From the NCBI GenBank assembly GCA_910585525.1, contig CAJUFR010000025.1, positions 1 to 30,387 of the forward strand: 30,387 nucleotides of DNA, read 5' to 3'. A program made the position numbers and the translations under genes. The notes under the pieces were generated by a model. The model was given only the letters and a program-made list of their open reading frames with translations. It made no database searches and was not told the origin of the DNA. Shown here piece by piece: positions 13,724 to 22,492 of the stretch; position 1 is the stretch's first letter; every line of letters starts with the position of its first letter. The DNA comes from an uncultured Angelakisella sp. Lineage in GTDB: Bacteria; Bacillota; Clostridia; Oscillospirales; Ruminococcaceae.

Positions 13724-15244
13724 TTACAGCACCGGGATCAGGAGGACCCGACGGTCGGGGGCTTGCTGCTCCTCGGGGTTCTCCTGGGTGATGCGGTCGA
13801 TGTTGGTGTTGTAGCGTTTGGCGATATCCCAAAGGGTCTCCCCTGGGTCGGCCAGGTAGAGGTAGAGGCCCCGGGGGGCGGCGTCCTCCTTGGCCTTGCC
13901 CTCATCCACCTGGATGTCCTCCAGCAGCGCCGCCCGCCCCTGGCAGAGGAGGACGCCGCAAAGCTGGATATCGCACCGGATCTCCAGGTCGGTCCCGCCG
14001 GAGACGCTCCAGCCGCAGCCCTGGCAGCTGGCCCGGGCCTCCAGGGCCGCCCCCTCGGCGTCGCAGGGCAACTTGTGGCTCAGTTCCAGCACCTTGTCGA
14101 AGTAGTAGATCTGGCCGTCCTCCATCCGGGCGAACATGGACACCGCCAGCCGCAGCGCCGCCACCGGCCCGCCGCTCTCGCTCCGGGGCTCTGCCCCGAT
14201 GACCTCGCACCACAGGTCCACCACCGATTCCGCCTTCTCCGGCAGGGGGATGGTCTCCTTGCAGGACACCGTCTCCCGGACCGCGCGGCAGACCCGGCTG
14301 ATGCTGGCCGTCCGGGTGCGGAAGGTGCAGAGGTTGCTGGTGGAATAGCAATCGGAGCAGTACCGGGCGGTGTAGGGCTGCCAGCCCCGGACCTGGCTCT
14401 CCACCAGGGCGTCGATGGAAAGGCAGCGGTACTCCCCGTCCTCGGTGGCGGCAGGCTCGGCGGTCACCGAGGTCACCTGCTGCCAGACGTCACAGACGCT
14501 TTCCTCGGTGAGGCCGTCCAGTTCGCAGATGGTGTTGGTGGGCAGGGTGTAGTCCAGCTGCCCGAACTCCCCGGGGGCGCTTTGGTAGAGGATGTGAAGG
14601 GTCAGTTCCCCCCGGATGACCGCCTTGCCGGCCACCTGCTTCACCTCCACCGCCTGGGCGGCGGCCCCCACCCGGACAATGGCCTGGACAGGGGGCTTGC
14701 CGTGGGGCAGGTCCACCCGCTCGGTGACATGGCTCTCCCGGGCGCACTGTCCCAGCAGGCGGCTGGCGTCGGCCTGCTCCCGCTTCAGCTGGAGGCCCAT
14801 CCCCTCCCCCTCGGCGGTGACCTGCTCCTCCCGGCTGCCGGTGGCCCGGACCCCGATGACCAGCGCCCCCCGGATATCCAGCCGGCGCTGGTTGACCGCC
14901 CGGCAGTTGACATAGTCCACCCGGGGGGAAAGGGAGAGGACCGGGGCGGGGTGGTCGGCCTTCATCTCCACGATGCGGGAGAAGGGGACCTTGTACTCCC
15001 CGTGGGCGATGCCGTCCCCGGTGGAGATGTAGTAGACGGTGATCACCGCCATCCCCTCCAGTTCCAGCTTGCCGGGGCTGGCCCGCCGCCCGGTGACGGT
15101 GGGGGCCACCGAGCACTTGAGGATACGCACGATATCCGGGCAGTAATCGGGCAGAAGGGCGTCGCACTCGATGGGCTGCTCCACCTTCTGGTCGATAAGG
15201 GGCTCGTTTATAAAAAGTGGCTGCCGCGTGAGTTTCAGTTCCAT
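13724..15244 (-). CDS. sipL: SipL/SpoVID-type spore coat protein with DUF3794 and LysM domains
   Basis: This 506-aa protein starts MELKLTRQPLFINEPLIDQK and contains repeated SPOCS/DUF3794 segments (for example DALLPDYCPDIVRILKCSVA near residue 28, then similar blocks around residues 190-260 and 320-390). The C-terminal LysM domain (about 460-506) reads YLADPGETLWDIAKRYNTNI. The same architecture is found in Clostridioides difficile SipL, which binds SpoIVA through its LysM domain and is needed for coat attachment. Its position directly upstream of spoIVA supports the same partnership. The frame remains open upstream of the chosen ATG, but only this one has a ribosome binding site (GAGAGG, with GGAGG further up) and it begins with the conserved family N-terminus; the sigma-E-like promoter also lies within that upstream frame. 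Confidence 0.93.
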   Translation of the reverse strand: MELKLTRQPLFINEPLIDQKVEQPIECDALLPDYCPDIVRILKCSVAPTVTGRRASPGKLELEGMAVITVYYISTGDGIAHGEYKVPFSRIVEMKADHPAPVLSLSPRVDYVNCRAVNQRRLDIRGALVIGVRATGSREEQVTAEGEGMGLQLKREQADASRLLGQCARESHVTERVDLPHGKPPVQAIVRVGAAAQAVEVKQVAGKAVIRGELTLHILYQSAPGEFGQLDYTLPTNTICELDGLTEESVCDVWQQVTSVTAEPAATEDGEYRCLSIDALVESQVRGWQPYTARYCSDCYSTSNLCTFRTRTASISRVCRAVRETVSCKETIPLPEKAESVVDLWCEVIGAEPRSESGGPVAALRLAVSMFARMEDGQIYYFDKVLELSHKLPCDAEGAALEARASCQGCGWSVSGGTDLEIRCDIQLCGVLLCQGRAALLEDIQVDEGKAKEDAAPRGLYLYLADPGETLWDIAKRYNTNIDRITQENPEEQQAPDRRVLLIPVL

Positions 15245-15277
15245 GTCCTTACCTCTCCTCCTTTGTGATTCACCACA

Positions 15278-15306
15278 ACTATATGAGACATGCCGGAGGA
15301 ATATGC
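15278..15306 (-). promoter_or_regulatory. Sigma-E-like promoter of the sipL-spoIVA-ylbJ operon
   Basis: Read on the minus strand, GCATATT (15300-15306) fits the sigma-E -35 consensus KMATATT exactly; after 14 bases CATATAGT (15278-15285) fits the -10 consensus CATACAHT at 6 of 8 positions. It is 33 bases upstream of the sipL start codon. Sigma-E drives mother-cell genes, as expected for these coat genes. Confidence 0.72.
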
Positions 15307-15342
15307 CGAAGGACAGGCGGGACGGCGGCTGGATGGGCACGC

Positions 15343-15387
15343 AAAGACCCGCCCCCGGCAAGACCTTGGCATCTTGCCGGGGGCGGG
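15343..15387 (-). terminator. Terminator of the alpha-2-macroglobulin-like gene
   Basis: A perfect 15-bp GC-rich stem (15348-15362 with 15373-15387) with a 10-base loop lies 20 bases after the stop codon. The T-tract following it on the minus strand is short (TCTTTG), but the stem is very stable. It separates this gene from the sipL promoter. Confidence 0.7.
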
Positions 15388-15407
15388 CCTATAGGCTCAA
15401 GGGGTCT

Positions 15408-18400
15408 TTACTCCTTGCGGAACAGATACCCCACCCCTAAATAATAGTAATCCGAGGGTAAGAACTCCCCCTTTTCGGTGCGGCCGCCCTCCATGGTCTC
15501 GGCGCAGTAGGCGTAGCTGCGTTCCAGGGTGCACTCGGTGTCCAGGACGCTGGTGGCGGTGTAGCGCAGGGTGAAGATATTGCCGTCCCTCTTGTTGTGG
15601 TAGAAGTCCACCGTCAGCAGCTGCTCATCCAGGCGGTAGTTGAAGGGGACCTGGTACCGCTTGCCGTTCTCGTCCTTTCGGAGGACCTCCCGCAGCCGCA
15701 TGTTGGAGGGGACCCATTCCACCAGCTGGTACTGGCCGTAGGGCATGGCCGGGTCCAGTTCCACCCGAATGGTGACGGTGGTCTCCCCGCCCAGGTGCTT
15801 CTGCTCCTCCAGGGTGTCCATGGTCTTGGTGACGGTGACCCGGGGGGATTGGGTGAAGTCCAGCTGGTCCGGGTCGCCGGTGTAGCTGACGCTGGCGATG
15901 GCCGGGCCACCCTCTGCCTTCATGTCCAGGGCCTGGAACTCCTCTTTGGTCAGGGTCATCCGCAGGCCGCCGTTCAGGGAGAGCGTCATCTCCTTGCGCT
16001 CCCCGTCCCGGGTGTAGCTGACGGTGGGCAGCTGGCTCTCCTTGGGCTGGAAGCGGTGGAGGTACAGAGCGGCCTCCAGCTGGCAGGGGCCCCGCAGGGT
16101 GCCGTAGCGGGTGACGGCGTTCTGGGCCAGATACTCCAGCATCCCCTGGGCGTCATCCGCCGCGCCGGTGAGGATGGCGCAGGTCAGGGCGCCGGCGGTC
16201 TGGTCCACCGTGTCGTAGGCGGTATTGGCCGGGAGGTACAGCCCGCCCCGCTCCTCCCGAAGCTGGGGGGCGATCTGCTGGGAATACAGCTTCTGGGCGG
16301 CGGCCTGGTCCAGGTAGGAGAGCCCGGCGATGAGATAGGCGCTCTCCCTCACTGGCAGGCTGCTGTTCTGGGCCCGGGTCTGGAGCAGCACCCGCTGGTC
16401 GTCGCTGAGTTGATCCAGGGCGGCCAGGCCCATGAGTGCGGCGGCCCGGTCGGTGTCGCCGGCGGCCTCGGTGTAGGCCTGGGAAAGGAAGCTGCCCAGG
16501 CTGTACCGGTCCTCGACCAGTTCCGGGACGGCCACCGCCGCCATGGCGGAGAAGGGGATATCCGCCTCCCCGTAGGGGTAGAGCCGCAGGCCGCCTCCAC
16601 CCTGGACCTCGCCCTCCTCATCCCACCAGTCGATCTGGATGCCGCTGGTGTCGGTGTCGGGGTGGCGGTAGTCTTCCCCGAAGAAATCGGTCATGGTCTG
16701 GCGCACCGACTCCATGGCCAGCTGGGCGTCCCCCCGCAGGCTTCGGTCGCTTTCCAGCAGGCTCCAGGCCTGCATGAAGGGCTTTTGCCCCTCGTGGTAG
16801 ACGCTGATCTCCACCGGCCAGAGGGTGGGCCGGATGTCCCCCATCCCCTCCCGCAGGTCCACCGTGCGGTGGATGGGGAAGGTGAGGGCGCTGTCCCGGA
16901 CGGTGAAACTCTTTTTGATTCCGTCGCTGTGCTCCCCGCACCGGGCGGTGACGGTCATGGTGTAGTCCCCGGCAGGAAGTTTTTGGAACACCAGAGGGGT
17001 GATCTGCCCGGCGGGTGCGGTGGCGGTGACCTCCAGGGGCTCCGAATAGCCGTGGATGGCGGCGGTGTAGGTCACCTGGTCACCGGTGCTGATGGCGGTG
17101 CCAAAGCCCCGGACGGTGCAGGCGATGGTATCCCCGGAGAGGAAGGTGGTGGACAAAATGGGGTCGATGCGGAAGGGCAGGGTGGTGTAAAGCTGGCTTT
17201 TGGCCTGGCCCCAGTAGGCCCGGCTGTCCAGGGCCACGGCGGTGAGCCGCCACTGGGTCAGGTCATCCGGCAGCGGCACCCGGAAGGAGGCGGTGCCGTC
17301 GGGACCGGTCCTGGCGGTGAGGAACCCGGCGGTGTCCTGGAAGTTGTCACGGACGGTGACGCCGTCGCCACCGCCGCCGCCCCCCTTGCCCCCTTCCCCG
17401 TAGTAAAGGTCCTCCCCGTGCTGGACATAGGAGGCGGAGACCTCCGGGAAGCTGTAGTAGACCTCCCGGTACAGGGTGTTGCCCATATTCAGGTACTGCT
17501 CCCGGACGGCGAAGATGGCTTCATCCACCACCCCAAGGCAGACGTTGCCGCCGTTTACCGGCTTGCCGTCCTCCCCGGTAAGGCGGAGGGTCACCCGGGC
17601 GGTATCCCCGGGGCGGTAGTCTTCCTCCTCCGGCAGGATCTGGAGGGAGAGGGAGCGGCTTTGGGGGTCCACCTGCATCGAGACGGGCTGGATGGGATAG
17701 ATGCGGACGCCGTCGAAGTAGGCCCCGCAGAGGGTGAAGTCGGGCAGGGTGTCCTCCCCGCAGAGGAAGGTGCCGCTGGTCCCACCCAGGGAGGCTTTGC
17801 CCAGGATGGTGTTCTGGACCAAGTTGGTGAGCGCCGTCCCCTCCTCCACCGGGATGCCATTATCCGCCACCTGGTACCGGGCCTCATCGCCAAAGGCGAA
17901 GTAGCCCCAGTAGGAGGAATAGCCGTCCTCGGTCAGGGAGGTAGTCACCTGGAAGGTGTGGAAGTGGGCGTTGCGCTCCTCCGGGACACAGTTCCAGCGT
18001 TCCCCCAGCAGGACGGTGGTCCGCTGCTGCTGGCCCCCCTGGTAGAGGTCCACCTCGGCGTAGTAGGTGGCAAGTTCCCCGGAGACAGGCAGGTCTTCCA
18101 GCACCAGGACACCGTCAGGGCCAGTGGTGCGGGTGATGTGGTCCACATATTCCTCCTGCCGCTGGTAGGTGCACCGGGGCACCGACCTCTTCTGGTAGCG
18201 GTCGTAGTAGGGGGGCAGTTCCACCCTGGTATAGCTGACCTTGCGGATGCCCACCTGGACCTCCGCCTGGGCGGGGGTCCCCCGAAGCGTCTTGTAGTCC
18301 TGGATGACCTGGCCGCCGCTGGGGATCTTGTCAAAGTCGATGTTGTCGGTACGGATACTCAGAGTACTGGTCTCCTTGTCGTGCTCCTCCTCCACCTCCA

Positions 18401-20210
18401 GCATGATGGAGGTGGGGAAAACGAATACCGTCTGGCTCACCGAAAGGTCCACGTCGCTGGCGTCGCCGTTGGCGGCGTGGAGGTAGAAGGGCCTGGGGTA
18501 CCACCCGGCGGCAGGGTCCTCCTCCAGTTCCGCAGGGTAGGAAGCATGGATCACCCCGTCCTCCCCGGCGGTGAACTCCCGCTTTTCCCTCTCCTGGTAG
18601 GGGTCGCCGGTGGAGAGCAGCATCTTCATCCCGGCGGCGGGGGTGCGGTCAAAGAGGGAGACCTCCACCTGGGCGTTCACCGTCTCCCCCAGGCGGTAGT
18701 ACAGCTTGTCAGCATCAATAGAGGCGGTGTAGACCGGCTTCTTGTACTGGGCGATGCCCAGATATTCGCTGCAAATGGCATAGCCGGAGCCGGTTTGGTC
18801 CGGGTCCCGGCCTTCCCCCGACGGGTAGATGTGCAGGCTCAGTTCCCCGCTGGCAAAGCCGGTGTAGCTGATCTCCCCGGTGAAGATGCCGTCGGGGCTT
18901 ACCGGCAGTTCCAGCGTCTCCACCGCCTCGCTGCCGTAGTGGCTCAGTTCCACCGTCACGGCGGACAGCGGGGGGACGTCCTTCCGGGCCCGGGCCACAC
19001 CCCAGAACTTTATGGTGTCGCTGGGGTAGTAGATGGGCCGGTCGGTGTACAAAAAGCCGTAGTACTGCTGCCACACCGTTTCCGACCGCCCCAGGTCGTG
19101 GTAGGACCGGATGACGTCGTAGTACACCGTCCCCTCCGGGGCGGTGAGGGAGTAGAGGAGGAAGGGGGACCGGCCGCCCCACGTGGCGGGCCAGCTGTCC
19201 GGGTCCTTCCCCAGGGCGGAGTAGTCCACCGTCACGATGCCGTCCTCCCCGGCGGTGGCGGAGAAGGCGGCCTCCCCGGAGGCGAAGGGGTCGGCGATGA
19301 TCTCCATCATCGCCCCGGCCGCCGGCTTGCCGTCGGCGGTGCTGTTGAACCACACCAGGGCCTCGCCGTTCTGCACCTGGGTGTAGACGGCGCTGGGCTG
19401 TACCTGGAGGAGCTTCTGCACCGCCAGTCCGCTGTTCCAGTCGGGGATGATGGTGGCCACATACCAGCCCTCCGCCAAGGTCTCCGGGAAGATGATATCC
19501 AGGATGCGGTCGTCCTCCGCCACGGCTGTCAGTTCCTCCACCCCCTGGGTGAAGGTGAGGACCGGGGTCATCCCGGTGGTGTCCACCTTGGGGAAGCCAC
19601 CATAGGTGGCGGCCTTGTACAGTTCATCCCGGTACCGCTCCCCGCTTTCCAGGGGGTAGACCGACACCTGGAAGCCGCCCTCCGCCGGAGGCTTCTCCTC
19701 CCCCCGGTAGCTGCGGCGCTCCAGGTCCAGCACCGGGTAGTCCCCGGGGAGGAAGGTCTCGTAAAAGTGGCGTGTCTGGAACAGCAGGGCGTCCTCCTTC
19801 TGGGCGGTGAAGGAAAAGACATAGTCCTCCGCCAGCGTACCCTTGCCCTCCCGGGCGGGCAGCCCCGCCTTCAGGGTGACGGTGTAGGTGGTCTCTGACA
19901 GCCACCGGCCGGGGAGTTCCTCATCCCAGGCGGCGCTGCCGTCGGGGATGAAGGCCACCACATTCCCCATATACTGGAACCGCCCCTTTATCTCCGGCTG
20001 GATGGTAAGGTAGTCATCCAGTTCCCCGGGGGCGGTGGTGAAGGTGAACTCCACGGCGGCGTCCTGGGGGACGCCGGTGGCGCCGGCGGCGGGGAAGGCC
20101 CCGGTGACCTCCAGGGGCTGGTCGGCGGGCTTGGCGCATCCCGCCACGGCAAGCAGCAGGACGGCAAACAGGGCTAGGGACCAAAGGACCGGACGGTATC
20201 GCTTCATCAT
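15408..20210 (-). CDS. Alpha-2-macroglobulin-like surface lipoprotein lacking the thioester motif
   Basis: This 1600-aa protein has a lipoprotein signal peptide ending LLLAVAGC, with the lipidated Cys25, so it is tethered outside the membrane. An Ig-like Big_5 domain (about residues 30-140) comes first. An MG2-type segment, YTDRPIYYPSDTIKFWGVAR (about residue 385), and the A2M core, VRDNFQDTAGF then TASFRVPLPDDLTQWRLTAV (about 950-985), identify the family. A Gly-run (GKGGGGGG, about 940) lies where the protease bait region is expected. The CxEQ thioester motif is absent: the helical domain after about residue 1145 begins QAWSLLESDRSLRGDAQ. Family members trap proteases or stabilise the envelope; without the thioester it cannot link covalently to a target. 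The start was chosen at ATG 20208-20210, with GGAGG 8 bases upstream. No partner penicillin-binding protein gene is adjacent. Confidence 0.93.
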   Translation of the reverse strand: MMKRYRPVLWSLALFAVLLLAVAGCAKPADQPLEVTGAFPAAGATGVPQDAAVEFTFTTAPGELDDYLTIQPEIKGRFQYMGNVVAFIPDGSAAWDEELPGRWLSETTYTVTLKAGLPAREGKGTLAEDYVFSFTAQKEDALLFQTRHFYETFLPGDYPVLDLERRSYRGEEKPPAEGGFQVSVYPLESGERYRDELYKAATYGGFPKVDTTGMTPVLTFTQGVEELTAVAEDDRILDIIFPETLAEGWYVATIIPDWNSGLAVQKLLQVQPSAVYTQVQNGEALVWFNSTADGKPAAGAMMEIIADPFASGEAAFSATAGEDGIVTVDYSALGKDPDSWPATWGGRSPFLLYSLTAPEGTVYYDVIRSYHDLGRSETVWQQYYGFLYTDRPIYYPSDTIKFWGVARARKDVPPLSAVTVELSHYGSEAVETLELPVSPDGIFTGEISYTGFASGELSLHIYPSGEGRDPDQTGSGYAICSEYLGIAQYKKPVYTASIDADKLYYRLGETVNAQVEVSLFDRTPAAGMKMLLSTGDPYQEREKREFTAGEDGVIHASYPAELEEDPAAGWYPRPFYLHAANGDASDVDLSVSQTVFVFPTSIMLEVEEEHDKETSTLSIRTDNIDFDKIPSGGQVIQDYKTLRGTPAQAEVQVGIRKVSYTRVELPPYYDRYQKRSVPRCTYQRQEEYVDHITRTTGPDGVLVLEDLPVSGELATYYAEVDLYQGGQQQRTTVLLGERWNCVPEERNAHFHTFQVTTSLTEDGYSSYWGYFAFGDEARYQVADNGIPVEEGTALTNLVQNTILGKASLGGTSGTFLCGEDTLPDFTLCGAYFDGVRIYPIQPVSMQVDPQSRSLSLQILPEEEDYRPGDTARVTLRLTGEDGKPVNGGNVCLGVVDEAIFAVREQYLNMGNTLYREVYYSFPEVSASYVQHGEDLYYGEGGKGGGGGGDGVTVRDNFQDTAGFLTARTGPDGTASFRVPLPDDLTQWRLTAVALDSRAYWGQAKSQLYTTLPFRIDPILSTTFLSGDTIACTVRGFGTAISTGDQVTYTAAIHGYSEPLEVTATAPAGQITPLVFQKLPAGDYTMTVTARCGEHSDGIKKSFTVRDSALTFPIHRTVDLREGMGDIRPTLWPVEISVYHEGQKPFMQAWSLLESDRSLRGDAQLAMESVRQTMTDFFGEDYRHPDTDTSGIQIDWWDEEGEVQGGGGLRLYPYGEADIPFSAMAAVAVPELVEDRYSLGSFLSQAYTEAAGDTDRAAALMGLAALDQLSDDQRVLLQTRAQNSSLPVRESAYLIAGLSYLDQAAAQKLYSQQIAPQLREERGGLYLPANTAYDTVDQTAGALTCAILTGAADDAQGMLEYLAQNAVTRYGTLRGPCQLEAALYLHRFQPKESQLPTVSYTRDGERKEMTLSLNGGLRMTLTKEEFQALDMKAEGGPAIASVSYTGDPDQLDFTQSPRVTVTKTMDTLEEQKHLGGETTVTIRVELDPAMPYGQYQLVEWVPSNMRLREVLRKDENGKRYQVPFNYRLDEQLLTVDFYHNKRDGNIFTLRYTATSVLDTECTLERSYAYCAETMEGGRTEKGEFLPSDYYYLGVGYLFRKE

Positions 20211-20331
20211 GGTGACGACCTCCATTCGTGGTGGCATCGGGACCGGGAGGACAACTCCTCGCTTTCTCTATTACAGATAACGCCGGAGGGCGGTGTTTTA
20301 TTTCCGCAACAGGGAAGAATTTTTCCTCCTG

Positions 20332-20401
20332 GCGGCGTGCCGCCGCTATCAGGCCCTACACGGCCCGCGGCGTGCCGCCGCTGTCGGGCCCTACACGGCC
20401 T
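20332..20401. repeat. Two tandem copies of a 35-bp GC-rich repeat
   Basis: Copies at 20332-20366 and 20367-20401 agree at 32 of 35 positions; a further fragment (GCGG) follows. Each contains the palindrome GGCGTGCC and the block CCCTACACGGCC. They lie in the 308-base gap between the macroglobulin-like gene and the aconitase gene, which otherwise holds only the aconitase promoter and leader and no identifiable promoter for the minus-strand gene. They may be part of an interspersed intergenic repeat. Confidence 0.8.
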
Positions 20402-20457
20402 GCGGCCTTACCGACCGCTAAAATCTTAGCAAGTGCCTGGAGTCCCGCCTGTTCCTA

Positions 20458-20466
20458 TGATATAAT
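20458..20466 (+). promoter_or_regulatory. Extended -10 promoter of the aconitase operon
   Basis: TGA followed by TATAAT (20461-20466) is a perfect extended -10 element. No good -35 box is present. It is 52 bases upstream of the aconitase start codon. Confidence 0.7.
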
Positions 20467-20518
20467 AAGGGCGTCCATATGACAAGAGATCTTTTTATCG
20501 GAAAGGGGAACGACAGCC

Positions 20519-22492
20519 ATGGCCATGGACCTGACCCGGAAGATACTCTCCGCCCACCTGGCGGAGCCCTCCCGGATGGAGCCGGGGGAGGAACTTTCCC
20601 TTCGGGTGGACCAGACCCTGACCCACGATATCAACGCCGTGATGACCTACCTGGCCTTTGAGGCCATCGGCCTGCCCCGGGCGAGGGTGGAGACCAGCGT
20701 CAGCTACCTGGACCACAACCTCCTTTACCTGGACCACAAGACCCCCGACGACCACCTCTACCTCCAGTCGGCGGCAAGGCGCTACGGGGCGTATCTCTCC
20801 CGGCCGGGGAACGGGGTCTGCCACGCCGTCCATATCGCCCGGTTCGGCGCCCCCGGCAAGCTGCTGATGGGGGGCGACAGCCACACCCCCCACGGCGGGG
20901 CCATTGGGATGCTCTGCATCGGCGTGGGGGGGATGGATGTGGCCACCGCCATGACCGGCCTGCCCATGCCCCTGGTGATGCCCCGGGTGGTGAGGGTGCA
21001 TCTCACCGGGGCGCTGCGCCCCGGCTGCTCCGCCAAGGACGTTGTGCTGGAGATGCTGCGCCGGGTGGGGGTCAAAGGGGGCCTTGGCAAGGTGTTCGAG
21101 TACACCGGCCCCGGGGCCAACCGGCTGGAAGTCTCCCAGCGGGTGACCATCGCCAACATGGGGGCGGAGACAGGGGCCACCTCCTCCATCTTCCCCGCCG
21201 ACGGGGAGGTCCGCCGCTTCCTGGCCGCCCAGGGCCGGGAGGGGGACTACCGGGAACTGCTCCCCGACCCCGGCTGCCGGTACGACGAGGAGATGGAACT
21301 GGACCTTTCCGCCCTGGAGCCGCTGATGGCCTGCCCCCACCTGCCGGACAACGTGAAGCCGGTGGTGGAGGTGGAACAGAGGAAGGTGCAGCAGGTCTTT
21401 ATCGGCAGCTGCACCAACGCCGGGTATTCGGATATCGCCAAGGCCGCCACCGTCCTCCGGGGCCGCCATGTCCACCCCGACGTCAGCTGCACCTGCGCCG
21501 TCTCTTCCCGGCAGGTGTACAAGCAGCTGCTCCGGGACGGGTACATCGAGGCGCTGCTGGACGCCGGGGTGCGGCTGCTGGAACTGGCCTGCGGCCCTTG
21601 CTGCGCCATCGGCCAGTCCCCCGCCACCGACGGGGTGGCGGTGCGCACCACCAACCGCAACTTCCGGGGCCGGTCCGGCAACCCCACCGCCCAGGTCTAT
21701 CTGGCCAGCCCCGAGACCGCCGCTGCCACCGCCGTGACGGGGACCTTTACCACGGCCTCCCAACTCCTGGGCCCCGAGGAACTGACCCGGCTGGCCACCA
21801 TCCGGGACCCGGACCGGATGCCGGTGGACGACAGCCTGCTGCTGCCGCCCCTCCCCCCGGAGGAGGCAAAACAGGTGCCGCTGGTAAAGGGCCCCGGCAT
21901 CGCCTTCCTGCCGGTGCCGGAGCCCCCGCCCCGGACCCTCTCCGCCCCGGTGAGCCTGGTGGCCGGGGACGACGTCACCACCGACGACATCACCCCCGCC
22001 AGCGCCCAGTTCTCCTCCATGCGCTCCAACATCCCCCAGATGAGCCAATACTGCTACCACCGCTACGACCCGGACTTCGCCCGCCGGGCCAAGGAGATGG
22101 GCCGCAGCGTCATCGTGGCCGGGGAGAACTACGGCCAGGGCTCCAGCCGGGAGCACGCCGCCATCAACCCCATGTTCCTGGGGGTGCGGGCGGTCATCGC
22201 CAAAAGCATCGCCCGCATCCACAAGGGCAATCTCATCAACCACGGCGTCATCCCCATGCTGTTCCAGGACACCGCCGACTACAGCCGCATCCGGCAAGGG
22301 GACCTGCTGGAACTGGAGGACCTGCCGGACCAGCTGCTGGAGCCATCGGTGGTCATCCGCAACGTCACCCGGGGCTTCACCTTCCGGGCCCGGCTGGAAC
22401 TCACCGACGGCCAGCGGCAGGTGCTGCGCCACGGTGGCCAGCTGGCCTATCTGAAAAAACAGCTGCAACAAGGAAAGGAGGAGGGACGATGA
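20519..22492 (+). CDS. Aconitate hydratase (fused-subunit type)
   Basis: This 657-aa enzyme interconverts citrate and isocitrate in the cytoplasm. The large domain carries GGDSHTPHGGAIGMLCIGVG and the three 4Fe-4S ligands Cys298 (FIGSCTN), Cys358 and Cys361 (LACGPCCAIGQ); a substrate-binding RNFRGRSG block follows. The swivel domain is at the C-terminus (DDVTTDDITPA near residue 485, then ENYGQGSSREHAAINPMFLG). Length and order match the short fused aconitases of Clostridia rather than the 890-aa AcnA type. Homoaconitase or isopropylmalate isomerase are less likely because those usually have separate subunits. AAAGGGGA precedes the ATG. The stop codon overlaps the start of the PfkB gene (ATGA), so these are co-translated. 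Confidence 0.93.
   Translation: MAMDLTRKILSAHLAEPSRMEPGEELSLRVDQTLTHDINAVMTYLAFEAIGLPRARVETSVSYLDHNLLYLDHKTPDDHLYLQSAARRYGAYLSRPGNGVCHAVHIARFGAPGKLLMGGDSHTPHGGAIGMLCIGVGGMDVATAMTGLPMPLVMPRVVRVHLTGALRPGCSAKDVVLEMLRRVGVKGGLGKVFEYTGPGANRLEVSQRVTIANMGAETGATSSIFPADGEVRRFLAAQGREGDYRELLPDPGCRYDEEMELDLSALEPLMACPHLPDNVKPVVEVEQRKVQQVFIGSCTNAGYSDIAKAATVLRGRHVHPDVSCTCAVSSRQVYKQLLRDGYIEALLDAGVRLLELACGPCCAIGQSPATDGVAVRTTNRNFRGRSGNPTAQVYLASPETAAATAVTGTFTTASQLLGPEELTRLATIRDPDRMPVDDSLLLPPLPPEEAKQVPLVKGPGIAFLPVPEPPPRTLSAPVSLVAGDDVTTDDITPASAQFSSMRSNIPQMSQYCYHRYDPDFARRAKEMGRSVIVAGENYGQGSSREHAAINPMFLGVRAVIAKSIARIHKGNLINHGVIPMLFQDTADYSRIRQGDLLELEDLPDQLLEPSVVIRNVTRGFTFRARLELTDGQRQVLRHGGQLAYLKKQLQQGKEEGR

Noticed and set aside
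15245..15361. N-terminal extension of the sipL gene
   Set aside because: The extension covers the sigma-E-like promoter and the ribosome binding site, and has no match to the family.
15597..19898. A 1433-codon open frame on the plus strand opposite the macroglobulin-like gene
   Set aside because: It has low-complexity Gly/Val/His/Leu composition, no family motif and no ribosome binding site, while the minus strand has a lipobox and A2M domains. It is a G+C-rich antisense shadow. The same applies to long frames opposite the chemotaxis, MATE, spoIVA/sipL and decarboxylase genes.
21598..22488. Open frame running into the PfkB gene from within the aconitase gene
   Set aside because: It is in frame with the kinase but lies inside the conserved aconitase sequence; the kinase begins at 22489 with a proper ribosome binding site and conserved N-terminus.
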